DNA of 64,000 nt from CAVPOO01 sp963707015. GTDB taxonomy: Bacteria; Pseudomonadota; Gammaproteobacteria; Thiohalobacterales; Thiohalobacteraceae. The notes under the pieces are model-generated. The model was not told where the DNA came from. It did no database searches and saw only the letters and a program-made list of their open reading frames with translations. The position numbers and the translations under genes were made by a program. Below are positions 35,687 through 45,063 of the stretch, piece by piece (position 1 is the stretch's first letter; every line of letters starts with the position of its first letter). The stretch covers positions 310,001 to 374,000 of the forward strand of contig CAVPOO010000009.1 of the NCBI GenBank assembly GCA_963707015.1. The letters run 5' to 3'.

Positions 35687-38600
35687 ATGAATTCTCTGTT
35701 TCGGGTGTTGCAGTTGACGGTCCTGCTCTTCGCGTTCATGGCGTTGCGCTGCGCCTTTGCGGCTGATCCCACTTCGTCTGTGACGCCGGAGACCCTCAAC
35801 GCGAAGATCAAGGAGGTCGAAGCGACCACCGAGCTCGACGATGCCACCAGGGCCCGCTTGACCGAGTGGTATCGCAAGACTCTCAGTCATCTGGAGACGG
35901 CGCGCGCCAATAAGACGGCGACCGAAGCCTTTCTCAGGGCCAGAGAAACGGCGCCAGGAGAGGCCAAGACCTTACGCGACGACATCGAACAGGTCGCGGA
36001 GACCGAGCCGGCTGACGAACTGCAGGTCTCGGACAAGAACCCCCTGCCGGAAATCGAGCAGCGGCTGCTGAAAGAGAAGGCCAATCAGGCGGCGGTCGCG
36101 GCCAAGCTCAAGGAACTCGATGAGCAGCTTGCCTATGAGGCGGACCGGCCCAACGCTGTGAGACAGGCGATCAGTGAGGCAAACCAGCGCAAAGAAGCGC
36201 TTGCCAGCGAGCTCAAAGTACCTGCGCCGGAGGATGAAGCGGCGCTGCTGACCGAGGCGAGAAGCTGGCAGTTGCAGAGCGAAGACCTGGTACTGACTAC
36301 CCGGCTTCAGAAGCTCGATCAGGAGCTGTTGAGTCAGCCGATGCGCATCGAGCTGCTCAAGGCCCAGCGCGAGAAGGCGGCGCTCTCGCTCGATCGCATC
36401 GATGTCCGTATTCAGTTGCTCGAAAAGATGCTCGGCGGCAGGCGGCTGGCGGAGGCCGAACAGGCGAAGGCGGAAGCCGAACAGGCCAAGCGTGAGGCGA
36501 TGGGCAAGCACCCGCTGGTCCAGACCCTGGCGGAAGAAAACGCCGCGCTGAGCGCGGAATTGAGCGCCGAGGCGGCCGAGCTGGAAAAGATCAATGCGGA
36601 AAATGATGCGGCCGAGAAGGCATCAAAACAGGTCGAAGAGGATTTTCGCAAGGCAAGACAGAAGCTGGACCTCGCGGGGCTGAGTCAGGCGCTGGGCCGG
36701 CTGCTGCTGGAGCAGCGCCGGTCGCTGCCGAGCCCTCGCGTCTATCACAAGCAGGCCGAGGCGCGTGAGCGGGCGATCGCCGACGCCGGTCTGCGCGAGA
36801 TTCAGCACAGCGAAGAGCAGATACGCCTGCGCAAGCTCGACGACTATGTGAATGCGCTCATGATCGGACTTCCCGCGGAGGAGGCCGAGGCGATCCGCAG
36901 TGAGCTCGAGGGTCTGGCCGGGCAACGCCAGGCACTTCTGGACAAGGCGATTGGAACCGACCAGGCCCTGCTGCGCGCCCTGGGCGAGCTCGACTTCGCA
37001 CAGCGCCGTCTAGTCGCGGCGGCTGAGGCCTACGATGCGTTTCTGGCCGAGCGCTTGCTGTGGATTCGCAGTGCCCCGGCGCCCACGCTGCCCATCTTGC
37101 TGGCCATGCCGGAGGAGGCTGCGCAACTTCTGGCACCGAGCCACTGGCTCGAGGTACTCGGAATCCTGGCTGATCAGGCGACACGTTCCCCGCTCCTGGC
37201 ACTGGGTGCTGCGGTCTTCGTCATTTTGCTGGTCAACGCGCGGCGGTTGCGGGGGGCGCTGCAGGCGACCGGTAAGAAGATCAGCAGGATCAGATCGGAC
37301 CGTTTTCTCTTCACCTTCCAGGCGCTGGTGTTGACCCTGCTGCTGGCCGCGCCCTGGCCCTTGCTGCTGGCCACAGCGGGCTGGCAACTGGCGCTTTCGC
37401 TGGAGCCGACGGCATTTTCCAGGGCGGTCGCGCGGGGGACGATATGGGTGTCGAATGCACTGTTCTATCTCGAGGCCTTCCGCGTCCTGTGTGTGCCCGG
37501 GGGTCTGGCGGCTGCGCACTTTCGCTGGCCCGAGGCGAGCCTGGCCGTGTTGCGCCGCAATCTGGTGCGCCTGATGCTCACCTTCCTGCCGGCTGCCTTC
37601 GTCGCCCTCGTCGCCATTACCTATGACAGGCCGACCATGGGCGGCGGGGTGGGCCGGCTGGCGTTCGTGATTGTGCTGCTGACACTGGCTGCTTTCTTCT
37701 ATCGGCTGTTCGAACCCCGGCGCGGGGTACTGCACCTGTACCTGGACCGCCAACCAAGGAGCACTGTTGCGCGTCTGCGTTACCTGTGGCTTGCGTTGAC
37801 GGTGGCGGTACCGCTCGGCCTGGCCGGCCTCGCAGTCGTTGGCTACCTGTACACGGCGGGCACGCTCACCGGCCGACTGATCGATACCATGTGGCTGGTT
37901 CTGGTCCTCGTGGTCGTTCACCAGCTGGTTCTGCGCTGGCTGTTGTTGACGCGCCGCCGGCTTGCCTTCCAGGCTGCGGTCGAGCGGCGCGAAGCGATGC
38001 GGGCCGCGGCTCAGGCCGGGGAGGCAGCAGCGCCTGGCAGCGCAGGTCTTCTCGACGTTGTGGAGGAACCGGCGGTGGACCTGGAGGCCCTGAGTGAGGA
38101 CAGCGGCAAGCTGCTGAACACGGGGCTGAGCATTATCGGTATCATCGGGATCTGGATCATCTGGTCGAAGGTGCTGCCGGCCTTCGCCCTGCTCGATACC
38201 ATCACGCTGTGGGATTACACGGCGCTCGTGGACGGGGAGGAGAAGCGCCTGCCAATTACCGTGGCAGACGCTGCGCTGGCCCTGCTGATTGCGGTGGTCA
38301 CCATTGTCGCGACGAGGCGCTTTCCTGCCCTGCTCGAAATCGGGCTGCTCCAGCGTCTGCGCATGACATCGGGTGGCCGCTATGCCGCCACCACACTGTC
38401 ACGTTATGCGATTGCGGCCGTTGGTGTGGTGCTGGTCTTCAACACCATCGGTGGCAAGTGGTCGCAGATCCAGTGGCTGGTAGCCGCGCTGGGGGTTGGC
38501 ATCGGCTTCGGATTGCAGGAGATCGTGGCCAATTTCATCAGTGGACTGATCATCCTTTTCGAGCGCCCGGTTCGGGTGGGTGATGTCGTGACCGTGGGTG

Positions 38601-39085
38601 ATACCGATGGTGTGGTCACCCGCATCCAGATCCGCGCAACCACTATCCGCAACTGGGACCGCAAAGAGCTGCTGGTGCCGAACAAGGAGTTCATCACCGG
38701 TCGTCTGCTGAACTGGTCGCTCTCCGATCAGACCACCCGCATCATAATTTCCGTCGGCCTGGCCTATGGCGGTGATGTGCAGAAGGCCATGGCGCTGATG
38801 GCCGAGGCCGCGGCAGAAAACGAACACGTGATGGCCGATCCGGCGCCCTTTGTGACCTTCGAGGGCTTCGGCGATAACGCCCTGGCGCTGAACCTGCGAT
38901 GCTATCTGGAATCCCTGGATTATCGCCTCGCCACCATCACCGAGCTGCATACAGCGATTAATCAGAAATTCAACGACGCCGGCCTGGTCATCGCCTTCCC
39001 GCAGCGCGATGTGCATCTGGATACCAGTCGGCCGCTCGACATCCGCATCCGGCGTGATGACGAACACCCGGACGCCGGGGCTTGA
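35687..39085 (+). CDS. Large MscS-family channel (MscK/KefA-like)
   Basis: A 1132-residue protein with a signal peptide (to CAFAADPT). A long charged coiled-coil periplasmic region is at about 30-460 (many Lys/Glu/Ala heptads). About ten or eleven membrane helices follow, from about 490 to 930. The MscS core has pore helix region GVGIGFGLQEIVANFISGLIILFERPVRVGDVV, beta domain TRIQIRATTIRNWDRKELLVPNKEFITGRLLNWS, and the C-terminal vestibule. The size and order match MscK/KefA-type channels. AAGGAAAT precedes the start. It lies directly after the chimeric scar, so its original neighbours were probably lost. Confidence 0.93.
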   Translation: MNSLFRVLQLTVLLFAFMALRCAFAADPTSSVTPETLNAKIKEVEATTELDDATRARLTEWYRKTLSHLETARANKTATEAFLRARETAPGEAKTLRDDIEQVAETEPADELQVSDKNPLPEIEQRLLKEKANQAAVAAKLKELDEQLAYEADRPNAVRQAISEANQRKEALASELKVPAPEDEAALLTEARSWQLQSEDLVLTTRLQKLDQELLSQPMRIELLKAQREKAALSLDRIDVRIQLLEKMLGGRRLAEAEQAKAEAEQAKREAMGKHPLVQTLAEENAALSAELSAEAAELEKINAENDAAEKASKQVEEDFRKARQKLDLAGLSQALGRLLLEQRRSLPSPRVYHKQAEARERAIADAGLREIQHSEEQIRLRKLDDYVNALMIGLPAEEAEAIRSELEGLAGQRQALLDKAIGTDQALLRALGELDFAQRRLVAAAEAYDAFLAERLLWIRSAPAPTLPILLAMPEEAAQLLAPSHWLEVLGILADQATRSPLLALGAAVFVILLVNARRLRGALQATGKKISRIRSDRFLFTFQALVLTLLLAAPWPLLLATAGWQLALSLEPTAFSRAVARGTIWVSNALFYLEAFRVLCVPGGLAAAHFRWPEASLAVLRRNLVRLMLTFLPAAFVALVAITYDRPTMGGGVGRLAFVIVLLTLAAFFYRLFEPRRGVLHLYLDRQPRSTVARLRYLWLALTVAVPLGLAGLAVVGYLYTAGTLTGRLIDTMWLVLVLVVVHQLVLRWLLLTRRRLAFQAAVERREAMRAAAQAGEAAAPGSAGLLDVVEEPAVDLEALSEDSGKLLNTGLSIIGIIGIWIIWSKVLPAFALLDTITLWDYTALVDGEEKRLPITVADAALALLIAVVTIVATRRFPALLEIGLLQRLRMTSGGRYAATTLSRYAIAAVGVVLVFNTIGGKWSQIQWLVAALGVGIGFGLQEIVANFISGLIILFERPVRVGDVVTVGDTDGVVTRIQIRATTIRNWDRKELLVPNKEFITGRLLNWSLSDQTTRIIISVGLAYGGDVQKAMALMAEAAAENEHVMADPAPFVTFEGFGDNALALNLRCYLESLDYRLATITELHTAINQKFNDAGLVIAFPQRDVHLDTSRPLDIRIRRDDEHPDAGA

Positions 39086-39117
39086 GCCGCGGCGATCCGG
39101 TGACAGTGCCTTAAGTC

Positions 39118-39340
39118 GAATGGCACTTACTTAGGCGGTTCCCTAATCAATCAAATATTCATCGTGTTGCTTTGCAACGTTTGGTGGGTCAGGAACGCAG
39201 TTTGTGCCGTAACCCACCGGATGTACCGGCAGGCACTCATTAAAATATGCGTGGTGTTGCTTTGCAACGCGTGGTGGGTTACGCAAAAAACGCTAACCCA
39301 CCCTACATTGATTATGCAACCGCCTGAGTAAGTGCCATTC
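39118..39340. repeat. MITE-like element A (copy 2)
   Basis: A 223-bp non-coding element with near-perfect terminal inverted repeats: GAATGGCACTTACTTAGG at the left, CCTGAGTAAGTGCCATTC at the right. Inside are two GTTGCTTTGCAACG mini-palindromes and the GTGGGTTACGC...GCTAACCCACC pair. The flanking 10-mers (GCCTTAAGTC, GCCTCAGTAC) only partly match, so the target duplication is worn or absent. It lies between the large MscS gene and corA. Confidence 0.75.
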
Positions 39341-39355
39341 GCCTCAGTACTCTAT

Positions 39356-40327
39356 CTAAAGCCAGCGCTTTCGCCAGAACAGCAGCAGGAGGATCGTGGC
39401 AATGAAGCCCATTATTGCCAGGGTGATGAAGTAACCGGATTGCGAATGCAGCTCGGGCATATTCTCGAAGTTCATTCCGTAAACCCCCGCGAGGAAGCTC
39501 AGCGGGACGAAGATGGCGGTAATGATCGTGAGTATCTTCATGATGTAGTTCAGCCGGTGAGAGGCCAGTGAGATATACCCCTCGATGAGATCGGACGCGA
39601 GCTCGTAGTAGAGCGTCGCCAGGCTGCTGGCGCGCTCCTGCTGCTCGTAGACATCGTTGATCTCATGGATGCGTTCCGCTCCAATGCCTGGCACTGGGCG
39701 GGCTTTCATGTCGGCAAACAGCTGCACGTGATAGACCAGCGCGCGGCGAAACTGTGTCAGTTCTGTCTTGTAGCCGATCAGCTCGGCGAGAATCTCGTCA
39801 CGTGGATTGGTCAGCATTTCCTGCTCGAGCGACTCCAGTTTGGGCTCGAGGGTGAGCAGCTTTTTCAGGTAATGTCCGACCACGGTCCTCGCCAGGCGCA
39901 GCGCAAGCGCGTCCGGCCCCGTGTCGAACAGCGCCGGATCCTGCTGCACCTCGCTCCAGAGCTGATCGGTGCTGGAGGATCTGGCCGAGCGGCGCGTCAC
40001 CAGGAAGCGCTTGCCGACGAACAAGGCCAGCTGAATCGTCTTGAATTCAAAATCCTCTGACGCGCTGGACAGCCCTTTCAGCAGGATGAAAACATTATCC
40101 TCAAAGGCCTCGAGCTTGGGCGGATGCCGGTCGCGCTGGGCATCCTGAATCGCCAGCGGATGGAGTCCAAAATATTCGCTGAACTGCTGCTGCTCGGCAG
40201 CGGCCGGATTGTCCGCAAAATCTGCCCAGATCAGCGTATCCGGCCGGCGTTGCCATTCGCGCAGCAGCTCTTCGCCGCCGATCGTCAAGGCCTGTGTCGC
40301 GGGGTTGTACAACAAGGCTCGGATCAT
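39356..40327 (-). CDS. corA: CorA-family magnesium/divalent cation channel
   Basis: A 323-residue protein with the cytoplasmic alpha/beta funnel domain (about 1-240), a long stalk helix, and two C-terminal membrane helices with the diagnostic YGMNF motif followed by the loop ENMPELHSQSGY. CorA homopentamers carry Mg2+ (sometimes Co2+ or Ni2+) through the inner membrane. It is a second Mg2+ system beside MgtE in the window. Convergent with the upstream mscK-like gene, with element A between them. Confidence 0.93.
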   Translation of the reverse strand: MIRALLYNPATQALTIGGEELLREWQRRPDTLIWADFADNPAAAEQQQFSEYFGLHPLAIQDAQRDRHPPKLEAFEDNVFILLKGLSSASEDFEFKTIQLALFVGKRFLVTRRSARSSSTDQLWSEVQQDPALFDTGPDALALRLARTVVGHYLKKLLTLEPKLESLEQEMLTNPRDEILAELIGYKTELTQFRRALVYHVQLFADMKARPVPGIGAERIHEINDVYEQQERASSLATLYYELASDLIEGYISLASHRLNYIMKILTIITAIFVPLSFLAGVYGMNFENMPELHSQSGYFITLAIMGFIATILLLLFWRKRWL

Positions 40328-40562
40328 ATTGCCACCTTGGTATCCGTCAGGTCAGGTAAGGATGAGCTCGGCGTTGCTGGCGCGTTCGTGCCGCCATGGC
40401 CCCTGCACATCTCGTGTGCGGGTACCACAGACGGGTTGCGCGACATTGTCCCTTGCGGCGCGCCCGTAATGCAACTCCAGGCGTGCCTGAGGACGCGCGC
40501 CCGACGACACTAAGCCGCAAGTCAGACTGCGTGTCCCGAACCTGAAGGCCCGTCTCCTGTCC

Positions 40563-40639
40563 CTAACTCCTAACTCCTAACTCCTGACTCCCAACTCCTG
40601 ACTCCTGTGTTCTGTATTCTGTCTCCTGTATTCTGTCTT
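40563..40639. repeat. Eleven tandem heptamers (CTAACTC / CTGTATT type)
   Basis: From 40563 the sequence can be cut into eleven 7-bp units without a break: CTAACTC three times, CTGACTC, CCAACTC, CTGACTC, then CTGTGTT, CTGTATT, CTGTCTC, CTGTATT, CTGTCTT. The strand is pyrimidine-rich. It lies between corA and the permease gene at 40735, about 95 bp before the latter. The rest of 40328-40734 holds no gene. Variable repeat number could affect expression, which is inference. Confidence 0.75.
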
Positions 40640-40734
40640 TTGCTAAGCTTCCTCGTCGAGACAGCCACAACAGAGCCTGAGGAAACGCGTGCATCACGCT
40701 CGGCGTTCCTCATGCCCTTCAATCAACGGCCCAA

Positions 40735-43002
40735 ATGAAAAGTACCCGCGCCAAGCCGACGGCAGGCACACTTGGCACCTTCGCCGGTGTCTTTACCCCC
40801 AGCATACTGACCATCCTGGGGATTATCCTGTTCCTGCGCCTGGGTTACATCGTCGGCTCGGCGGGGCTCGGCCGGTGCCTGGTCATGCTGGCGCTGGCCA
40901 ACGGGATCTCTGTTCTGACCAGCCTCTCGCTGTCCGCTATCGCCACCAATCTCAAGGTAAAGCAGGGCGGTGACTATTACCTTATCTCGCGCACCCTCGG
41001 GCATGAGTTTGGTGGCGCCATCGGTATCGTGCTGTTCCTGGCCCAGTCGGTCTCAATCGCCTTCTACTGTATCGGTTTCGGTGAGGCCGCCGCGGCGGTT
41101 CTCAAGCCAGGTACCGCTGACGTCCAATTGATCGCCGCCGTCGCGGTCTGCATTCTCTTCCTGTTGGCCTGGCTCGGCACCGATTGGGCGACCCGCTTTC
41201 AATACCTTGTCATGGGCATTCTGGCGATTTCGCTTGCTGCGTTTTTCGCAGGGGGGGTGTTGAAGTGGGACCCTGAACAACTGGTCGCTAACTGGCCGGC
41301 GCCGTCGGAGGGGCCGGGCTTCTGGGTGTTGTTTGCGCTGCTGTTCCCAGCGGTGACGGGCTTTACCCAGGGCGTGAGCATGAGCGGTGAACTCAAGGAC
41401 CCCGGCAGGAGCCTGCCGCTTGGCACCTTGCTCGCGATCGGCGTGTCGATCCTGATCTACTTCCTGTCCGCTGTGGTTTTCGCCGCCGCGCTACCCCGCG
41501 ACCTGCTGCTGCACGACTATGCGGCAATGAACCGGGTCGCCGTTTTCGACTGGCTCATCGTGGCTGGTGTGGCGGCAGCTACGCTGTCCTCGGCCATGGC
41601 CTCCTTTCTGGGGGCGCCCCGCATACTCCAGGCACTGGCGGCCGACCGTCTCTTCCGTGTGCTGACACCCTTCGCCAGGGGTTATGGGCCGAACGCCAAC
41701 CCGCGCCGGGGCGTGTTGCTCTCGCTGGCGATCGCGCTGGCGACCGTCGGTCTGGGCAAACTCAACCTCATCGCCCCGGTGGTCACCATGTTCTTCCTGA
41801 TCTCCTACGGGCTCATCAATTATGCGACTTTTTTCGAGGCGCAAGCGGCCAGCCCGTCGTTTCGACCCAGGTTTCACTTCTATCATCTGCGCCTCAGCCT
41901 GGCAGGGGCCGCGGGTTGTCTCGCCGCGATGCTTGCCATCGATGCGGCCGCCAGTTTAATTGCCATCGCGGTTCTGTTTGCGCTGTACCAGTACCTCAAA
42001 CGGACCGCGTACGCGGCGCGCTGGGCGGACGGCCAGCGCTCCTATCATCTGCAGCGGCTGCGCAGCCATCTGCTGGCGGCCGGCATGGAGGCCGATCACC
42101 CGCGCGACTGGCGGCCCAACCTGTTGCTGTTTTCCGACGACAGCCCCCACCGCGTACAGTTGTTGCGGTTCGCCTCCTGGTTGGAGGCGGACAGCGGTTT
42201 TACGACCGCGGTGCGGGTTCTCGAAGGCGAAGGCAAAAAGATGTTGAAGCGCAAGGCGGAGGTCGAGGCCGAGCTGGAGGCGGACATCAGGCAAGAGGGC
42301 GTCGATGCGTTTCCGCTGGCGGTGGTCGCGCCAAGCCTCGATATCGGTATCTATGGCCTCGTCCAGGGTTTCGGCATCGGTCCCCTGCGGGCCAACACGA
42401 TTCTGCTGAACTGGGTCGAACACCTGCCGAAGAACGGCAGCCGGCTGGTGGAACTGAGCTTCGGGCAACACCTGCGCACGGCCTTCCGGCTTGGCTGTAA
42501 CCTGGTCGTGCTGGACAGCACGGTTGCCGAGTGGCAGGCGCTCGAGAAGATTCCATCCGAGCAACGCCGCATCGACGTCTGGTGGTGCGGCGATGCCAGC
42601 AGCCGGCTCATGCTGCTCCTCGCCTACCTGATGACCCGCACCGAGGCCTGGGAGGACGCCAGGATCCGCCTGTTCGGCGCCTGCCGTGCCAAGGACGAGG
42701 CAGCCACCGTCGAAGCGCTCGACAAAATGCTGGACGAGGTGCGCATCGACGCCGAGCCGCATGTGGTGACGGACCCCGGCGTGGCGGAGATCGCCGCCCG
42801 CTCGGGCGATGCCGCGCTGGTGTTCGTGCCGTTCCGGCTGCACGGGAACCGGCCCGTCGGGCCGTTTGGTGGCGATCTCGAGACACTGCTGGCACCGCTG
42901 CCCCTTGTCGCGATGGTGCTGGCTGCAAAGGACATCGATCTCGACGCCGAACCGGAGGAGAACGAGGCAGCTCAGGTAGACGATGCGCCCGTGGAGCCGT
43001 AA
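40735..43002 (+). CDS. Cation-chloride-cotransporter-like APC permease
   Basis: A 755-residue protein. Residues about 10-430 form a 12-helix APC-superfamily permease, starting with GTFAGVFTPSILTILGIILFLRLGYIVG, which is the TM1 signature of SLC12-type cation-chloride cotransporters. Then come KQGGDYYLISRTLGHEFGGAIG and GFTQGVSMSGELKDPGRSLPLG. Residues about 455-735 form a soluble alpha/beta domain (WRPNLLLFSDDSPHRVQLLRFA) like the cytosolic tail of those transporters. A possible Na/K/Cl or amino acid symporter; the ion choice cannot be told from sequence. SulP follows 92 bp downstream on the same strand. Confidence 0.88.
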   Translation: MKSTRAKPTAGTLGTFAGVFTPSILTILGIILFLRLGYIVGSAGLGRCLVMLALANGISVLTSLSLSAIATNLKVKQGGDYYLISRTLGHEFGGAIGIVLFLAQSVSIAFYCIGFGEAAAAVLKPGTADVQLIAAVAVCILFLLAWLGTDWATRFQYLVMGILAISLAAFFAGGVLKWDPEQLVANWPAPSEGPGFWVLFALLFPAVTGFTQGVSMSGELKDPGRSLPLGTLLAIGVSILIYFLSAVVFAAALPRDLLLHDYAAMNRVAVFDWLIVAGVAAATLSSAMASFLGAPRILQALAADRLFRVLTPFARGYGPNANPRRGVLLSLAIALATVGLGKLNLIAPVVTMFFLISYGLINYATFFEAQAASPSFRPRFHFYHLRLSLAGAAGCLAAMLAIDAAASLIAIAVLFALYQYLKRTAYAARWADGQRSYHLQRLRSHLLAAGMEADHPRDWRPNLLLFSDDSPHRVQLLRFASWLEADSGFTTAVRVLEGEGKKMLKRKAEVEAELEADIRQEGVDAFPLAVVAPSLDIGIYGLVQGFGIGPLRANTILLNWVEHLPKNGSRLVELSFGQHLRTAFRLGCNLVVLDSTVAEWQALEKIPSEQRRIDVWWCGDASSRLMLLLAYLMTRTEAWEDARIRLFGACRAKDEAATVEALDKMLDEVRIDAEPHVVTDPGVAEIAARSGDAALVFVPFRLHGNRPVGPFGGDLETLLAPLPLVAMVLAAKDIDLDAEPEENEAAQVDDAPVEP

Positions 43003-43094
43003 GCTATCGGCTGTCTGATGCGCATCGGGGGTCTGCCTGGTCGCGCTGTTTTGCTCACGATAGGGGGCAGGCCTGCGGGCTGCCATTGAGTTCA

Positions 43095-44879
43095 ATGAAG
43101 ATACCTGCCATGAAGTGGCATCGGCTGCTGCCTTTCCTGGGCTGGTGGCCGCTCGTGTCCCGGGACACGCTGCGGGCAGATCTGTTCGCCGGCCTGACCG
43201 GCGCGGTGATCGTGTTACCGCAGGGTGTGGCCTTTGCCATCATCGCGGGTTTGCCGCCGCAGTACGGTCTTTACACCGCCATCGTCACGCCGATTGTGGC
43301 GGCCCTGTTCGGTTCTTCCTTCCACCTCATCTCAGGGCCTACCACTGCCATCTCGATCGTTGTGCTGGCGACGGTCAAGCCCTTTGCGGTACCCGGCAGC
43401 TCCGAATTCATCAGCATGGCGCTGACCCTGACCTTCCTCGCCGGTGCGTTTCAGCTCGTCCTCGGCCTGGCGCGCATGGGCGCGCTGGTCAACTTTATCT
43501 CGCACAGCGTGGTGATCGGTTTTACCGCAGGAGCGGCCATCCTGATTGGGACCAGTCAGCTGAAACATTACCTGGGTGTCAAGCTCCCGGCCGGCGAATC
43601 CTTTGTGCACACCTGGGTGGATCTGTATGACCGCCTGCCGCAGATCAATGCGTATGCCCTGGCGGTGGCCAGCATCACCCTGCTGGCAGCGATTCTGTTC
43701 AGGCTCTATCGGCCGCGCTGGCCCGGCATGCTGATTGCCATGATCATTGGCAGTCTCCTGAGTCTGGTGTTGGCCGGTGACCGCCACGGGATAAGTCTGG
43801 TCGGTTCACTGCCCGCGCACTTGCCTCCCTTGTCGCACCCCGATTTTTCCCTGGCGACGATTCGCAAGCTGGGCCCCGGCGCCCTGGCAGTCGCGCTGCT
43901 GGGGCTGATCGAAGCGGTATCCATTGCCCGCGCGGTGGCAACGAAATCGGAACAGCGGATCAATAGCAATCAGGAGTTCATCGGTCAGGGTCTTTCCAAT
44001 ATCGTCGGGAGCTTTTTCTCGAGCTATGCCGGCTCGGGATCCTTTACCCGGTCCGGGATCAACTACCAGGCGGGTGCCCGCACGCCGATGGCGGCGATCT
44101 TTGCCGCACTGCTGCTGGCGGCCGTACTGCTTCTGATTGCGCCGCTCACTGCCTATCTGCCGATGCCGGCGATGGCCGGCATCATTCTGCTGGTGGCGTT
44201 CAATCTGATTGATTTTCATCACATCAAGGGCATTCTCAAGGCGAGCCAGTCGGACGCGGCCGTGCTGATCACGACCTTCCTGGCGACCCTGTTCCTGGAA
44301 CTGGAGTTTGCGATCTACATCGGGGTGATCCTGTCGCTGGTGCTGTACCTGAATCGTACCTCGAAACCGCGGGTTTACTCGGTGGTACCGCAGCCGGATG
44401 ACCCGCAACGGCGCATGGTGGTCAAGACCGGCCTGACGGAGTGTCCGCAGCTGCGCATCATTCGGATCGACGGCTCCCTGTTCTTCGGGGCCGTCAATCA
44501 TGTTGCAGAGACCTTCCATATGTTCGAGCACCGGGATCCCGAGCGTCTCCACCTGCTGATCGTGGCGAGCGGTATGAATTTTATCGATGTCGCGGGCGCC
44601 GAGCTTCTCGTGCAGCAGGCCAGACGCCGACGCAAGCGCGGTGGCGGGCTGTATCTCACCAAGGTCAAGGAGGGTCTGTGTGACTCGCTGCGCGGCGGTG
44701 GGTATCTGAAGGAGATCGGCGACGAGAATGTCTTTTTGTCCAAACGCGAGGCCATCGCCGGGATCTTCGCCAAGCTCGATCGCGATCGCTGTCGCCGCTG
44801 CCAGGCGCGCATTTTCCGTGAGTGCGCAACCATCGAGGGGCCGGCCGAGACTGTTGCCGCTGGCCGCCCGGAAGGCTAG
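43095..44879 (+). CDS. SulP-family anion transporter with STAS domain
   Basis: A 594-residue protein starting at 43095; an in-frame extension to 42531 lies inside the upstream gene and is not credible. The SulP membrane domain begins with LRADLFAGLTGAVIVLPQGVAFAIIAGLPPQYGLYTA. It ends in a C-terminal STAS domain (about 440-560, RIIRIDGSLFFGAVNHV, VASGMNFIDVAGAELLVQ). A cysteine pair CRRC follows STAS. These transporters move sulfate, bicarbonate or other anions. The TAG stop is part of the CTAG bordering element B copy 4. Confidence 0.93.
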   Translation: MKIPAMKWHRLLPFLGWWPLVSRDTLRADLFAGLTGAVIVLPQGVAFAIIAGLPPQYGLYTAIVTPIVAALFGSSFHLISGPTTAISIVVLATVKPFAVPGSSEFISMALTLTFLAGAFQLVLGLARMGALVNFISHSVVIGFTAGAAILIGTSQLKHYLGVKLPAGESFVHTWVDLYDRLPQINAYALAVASITLLAAILFRLYRPRWPGMLIAMIIGSLLSLVLAGDRHGISLVGSLPAHLPPLSHPDFSLATIRKLGPGALAVALLGLIEAVSIARAVATKSEQRINSNQEFIGQGLSNIVGSFFSSYAGSGSFTRSGINYQAGARTPMAAIFAALLLAAVLLLIAPLTAYLPMPAMAGIILLVAFNLIDFHHIKGILKASQSDAAVLITTFLATLFLELEFAIYIGVILSLVLYLNRTSKPRVYSVVPQPDDPQRRMVVKTGLTECPQLRIIRIDGSLFFGAVNHVAETFHMFEHRDPERLHLLIVASGMNFIDVAGAELLVQQARRRRKRGGGLYLTKVKEGLCDSLRGGGYLKEIGDENVFLSKREAIAGIFAKLDRDRCRRCQARIFRECATIEGPAETVAAGRPEG

Positions 44880-45063
44880 TCCTCTTTCAGCGTGATAATC
44901 ACCGATGCTGACAAATTGAGCCGAGTGCCAGTATTTTTTTGTTTATAGCCACGGAATCCACGGAAAAACACGGAAAGAACGAACACCCATCAGAATGTTT
45001 TTTTCCGTGTTTTTCCGTGGATTCCGTGGCCATCATATTGGTCATCACCCGATTGAAAAAGCG
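44880..45063. repeat. Palindromic element B (copy 4), CTAG on both sides
   Basis: The best preserved copy: 184 bp, no ORF, with opposed arms CCACGGAATCCACGG (about 44949) and CCGTGGATTCCGTGG (about 45014) around a short middle. It is flanked by CTAG at 44876-44879 and 45064-45067. The left CTAG holds the SulP stop (TAG) and the right one the stop of the convergent LysR gene (CTA). The element therefore fills the whole space between two convergent genes and can act as a two-way terminator by its fold, which is inference. Confidence 0.85.

Noticed and set aside
37010..37921. Minus frame of 303 codons inside the large MscS gene
   Set aside because: Gln/Arg/His-rich antisense shadow of a GC-rich membrane protein gene.
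40563..40639. CRISPR-like array
   Set aside because: The units are only 7 bp and contiguous, with no spacers; it is a simple tandem repeat.
42531..43094. N-terminal extension of SulP into the upstream gene
   Set aside because: The extension is arginine-rich out-of-frame reading of the permease gene; the true start with leader helix is at 43095.
41956..43095. Minus frame of 379 codons opposite the permease and its end
   Set aside because: Antisense to the soluble domain of the permease; no ribosome site and no family motif.
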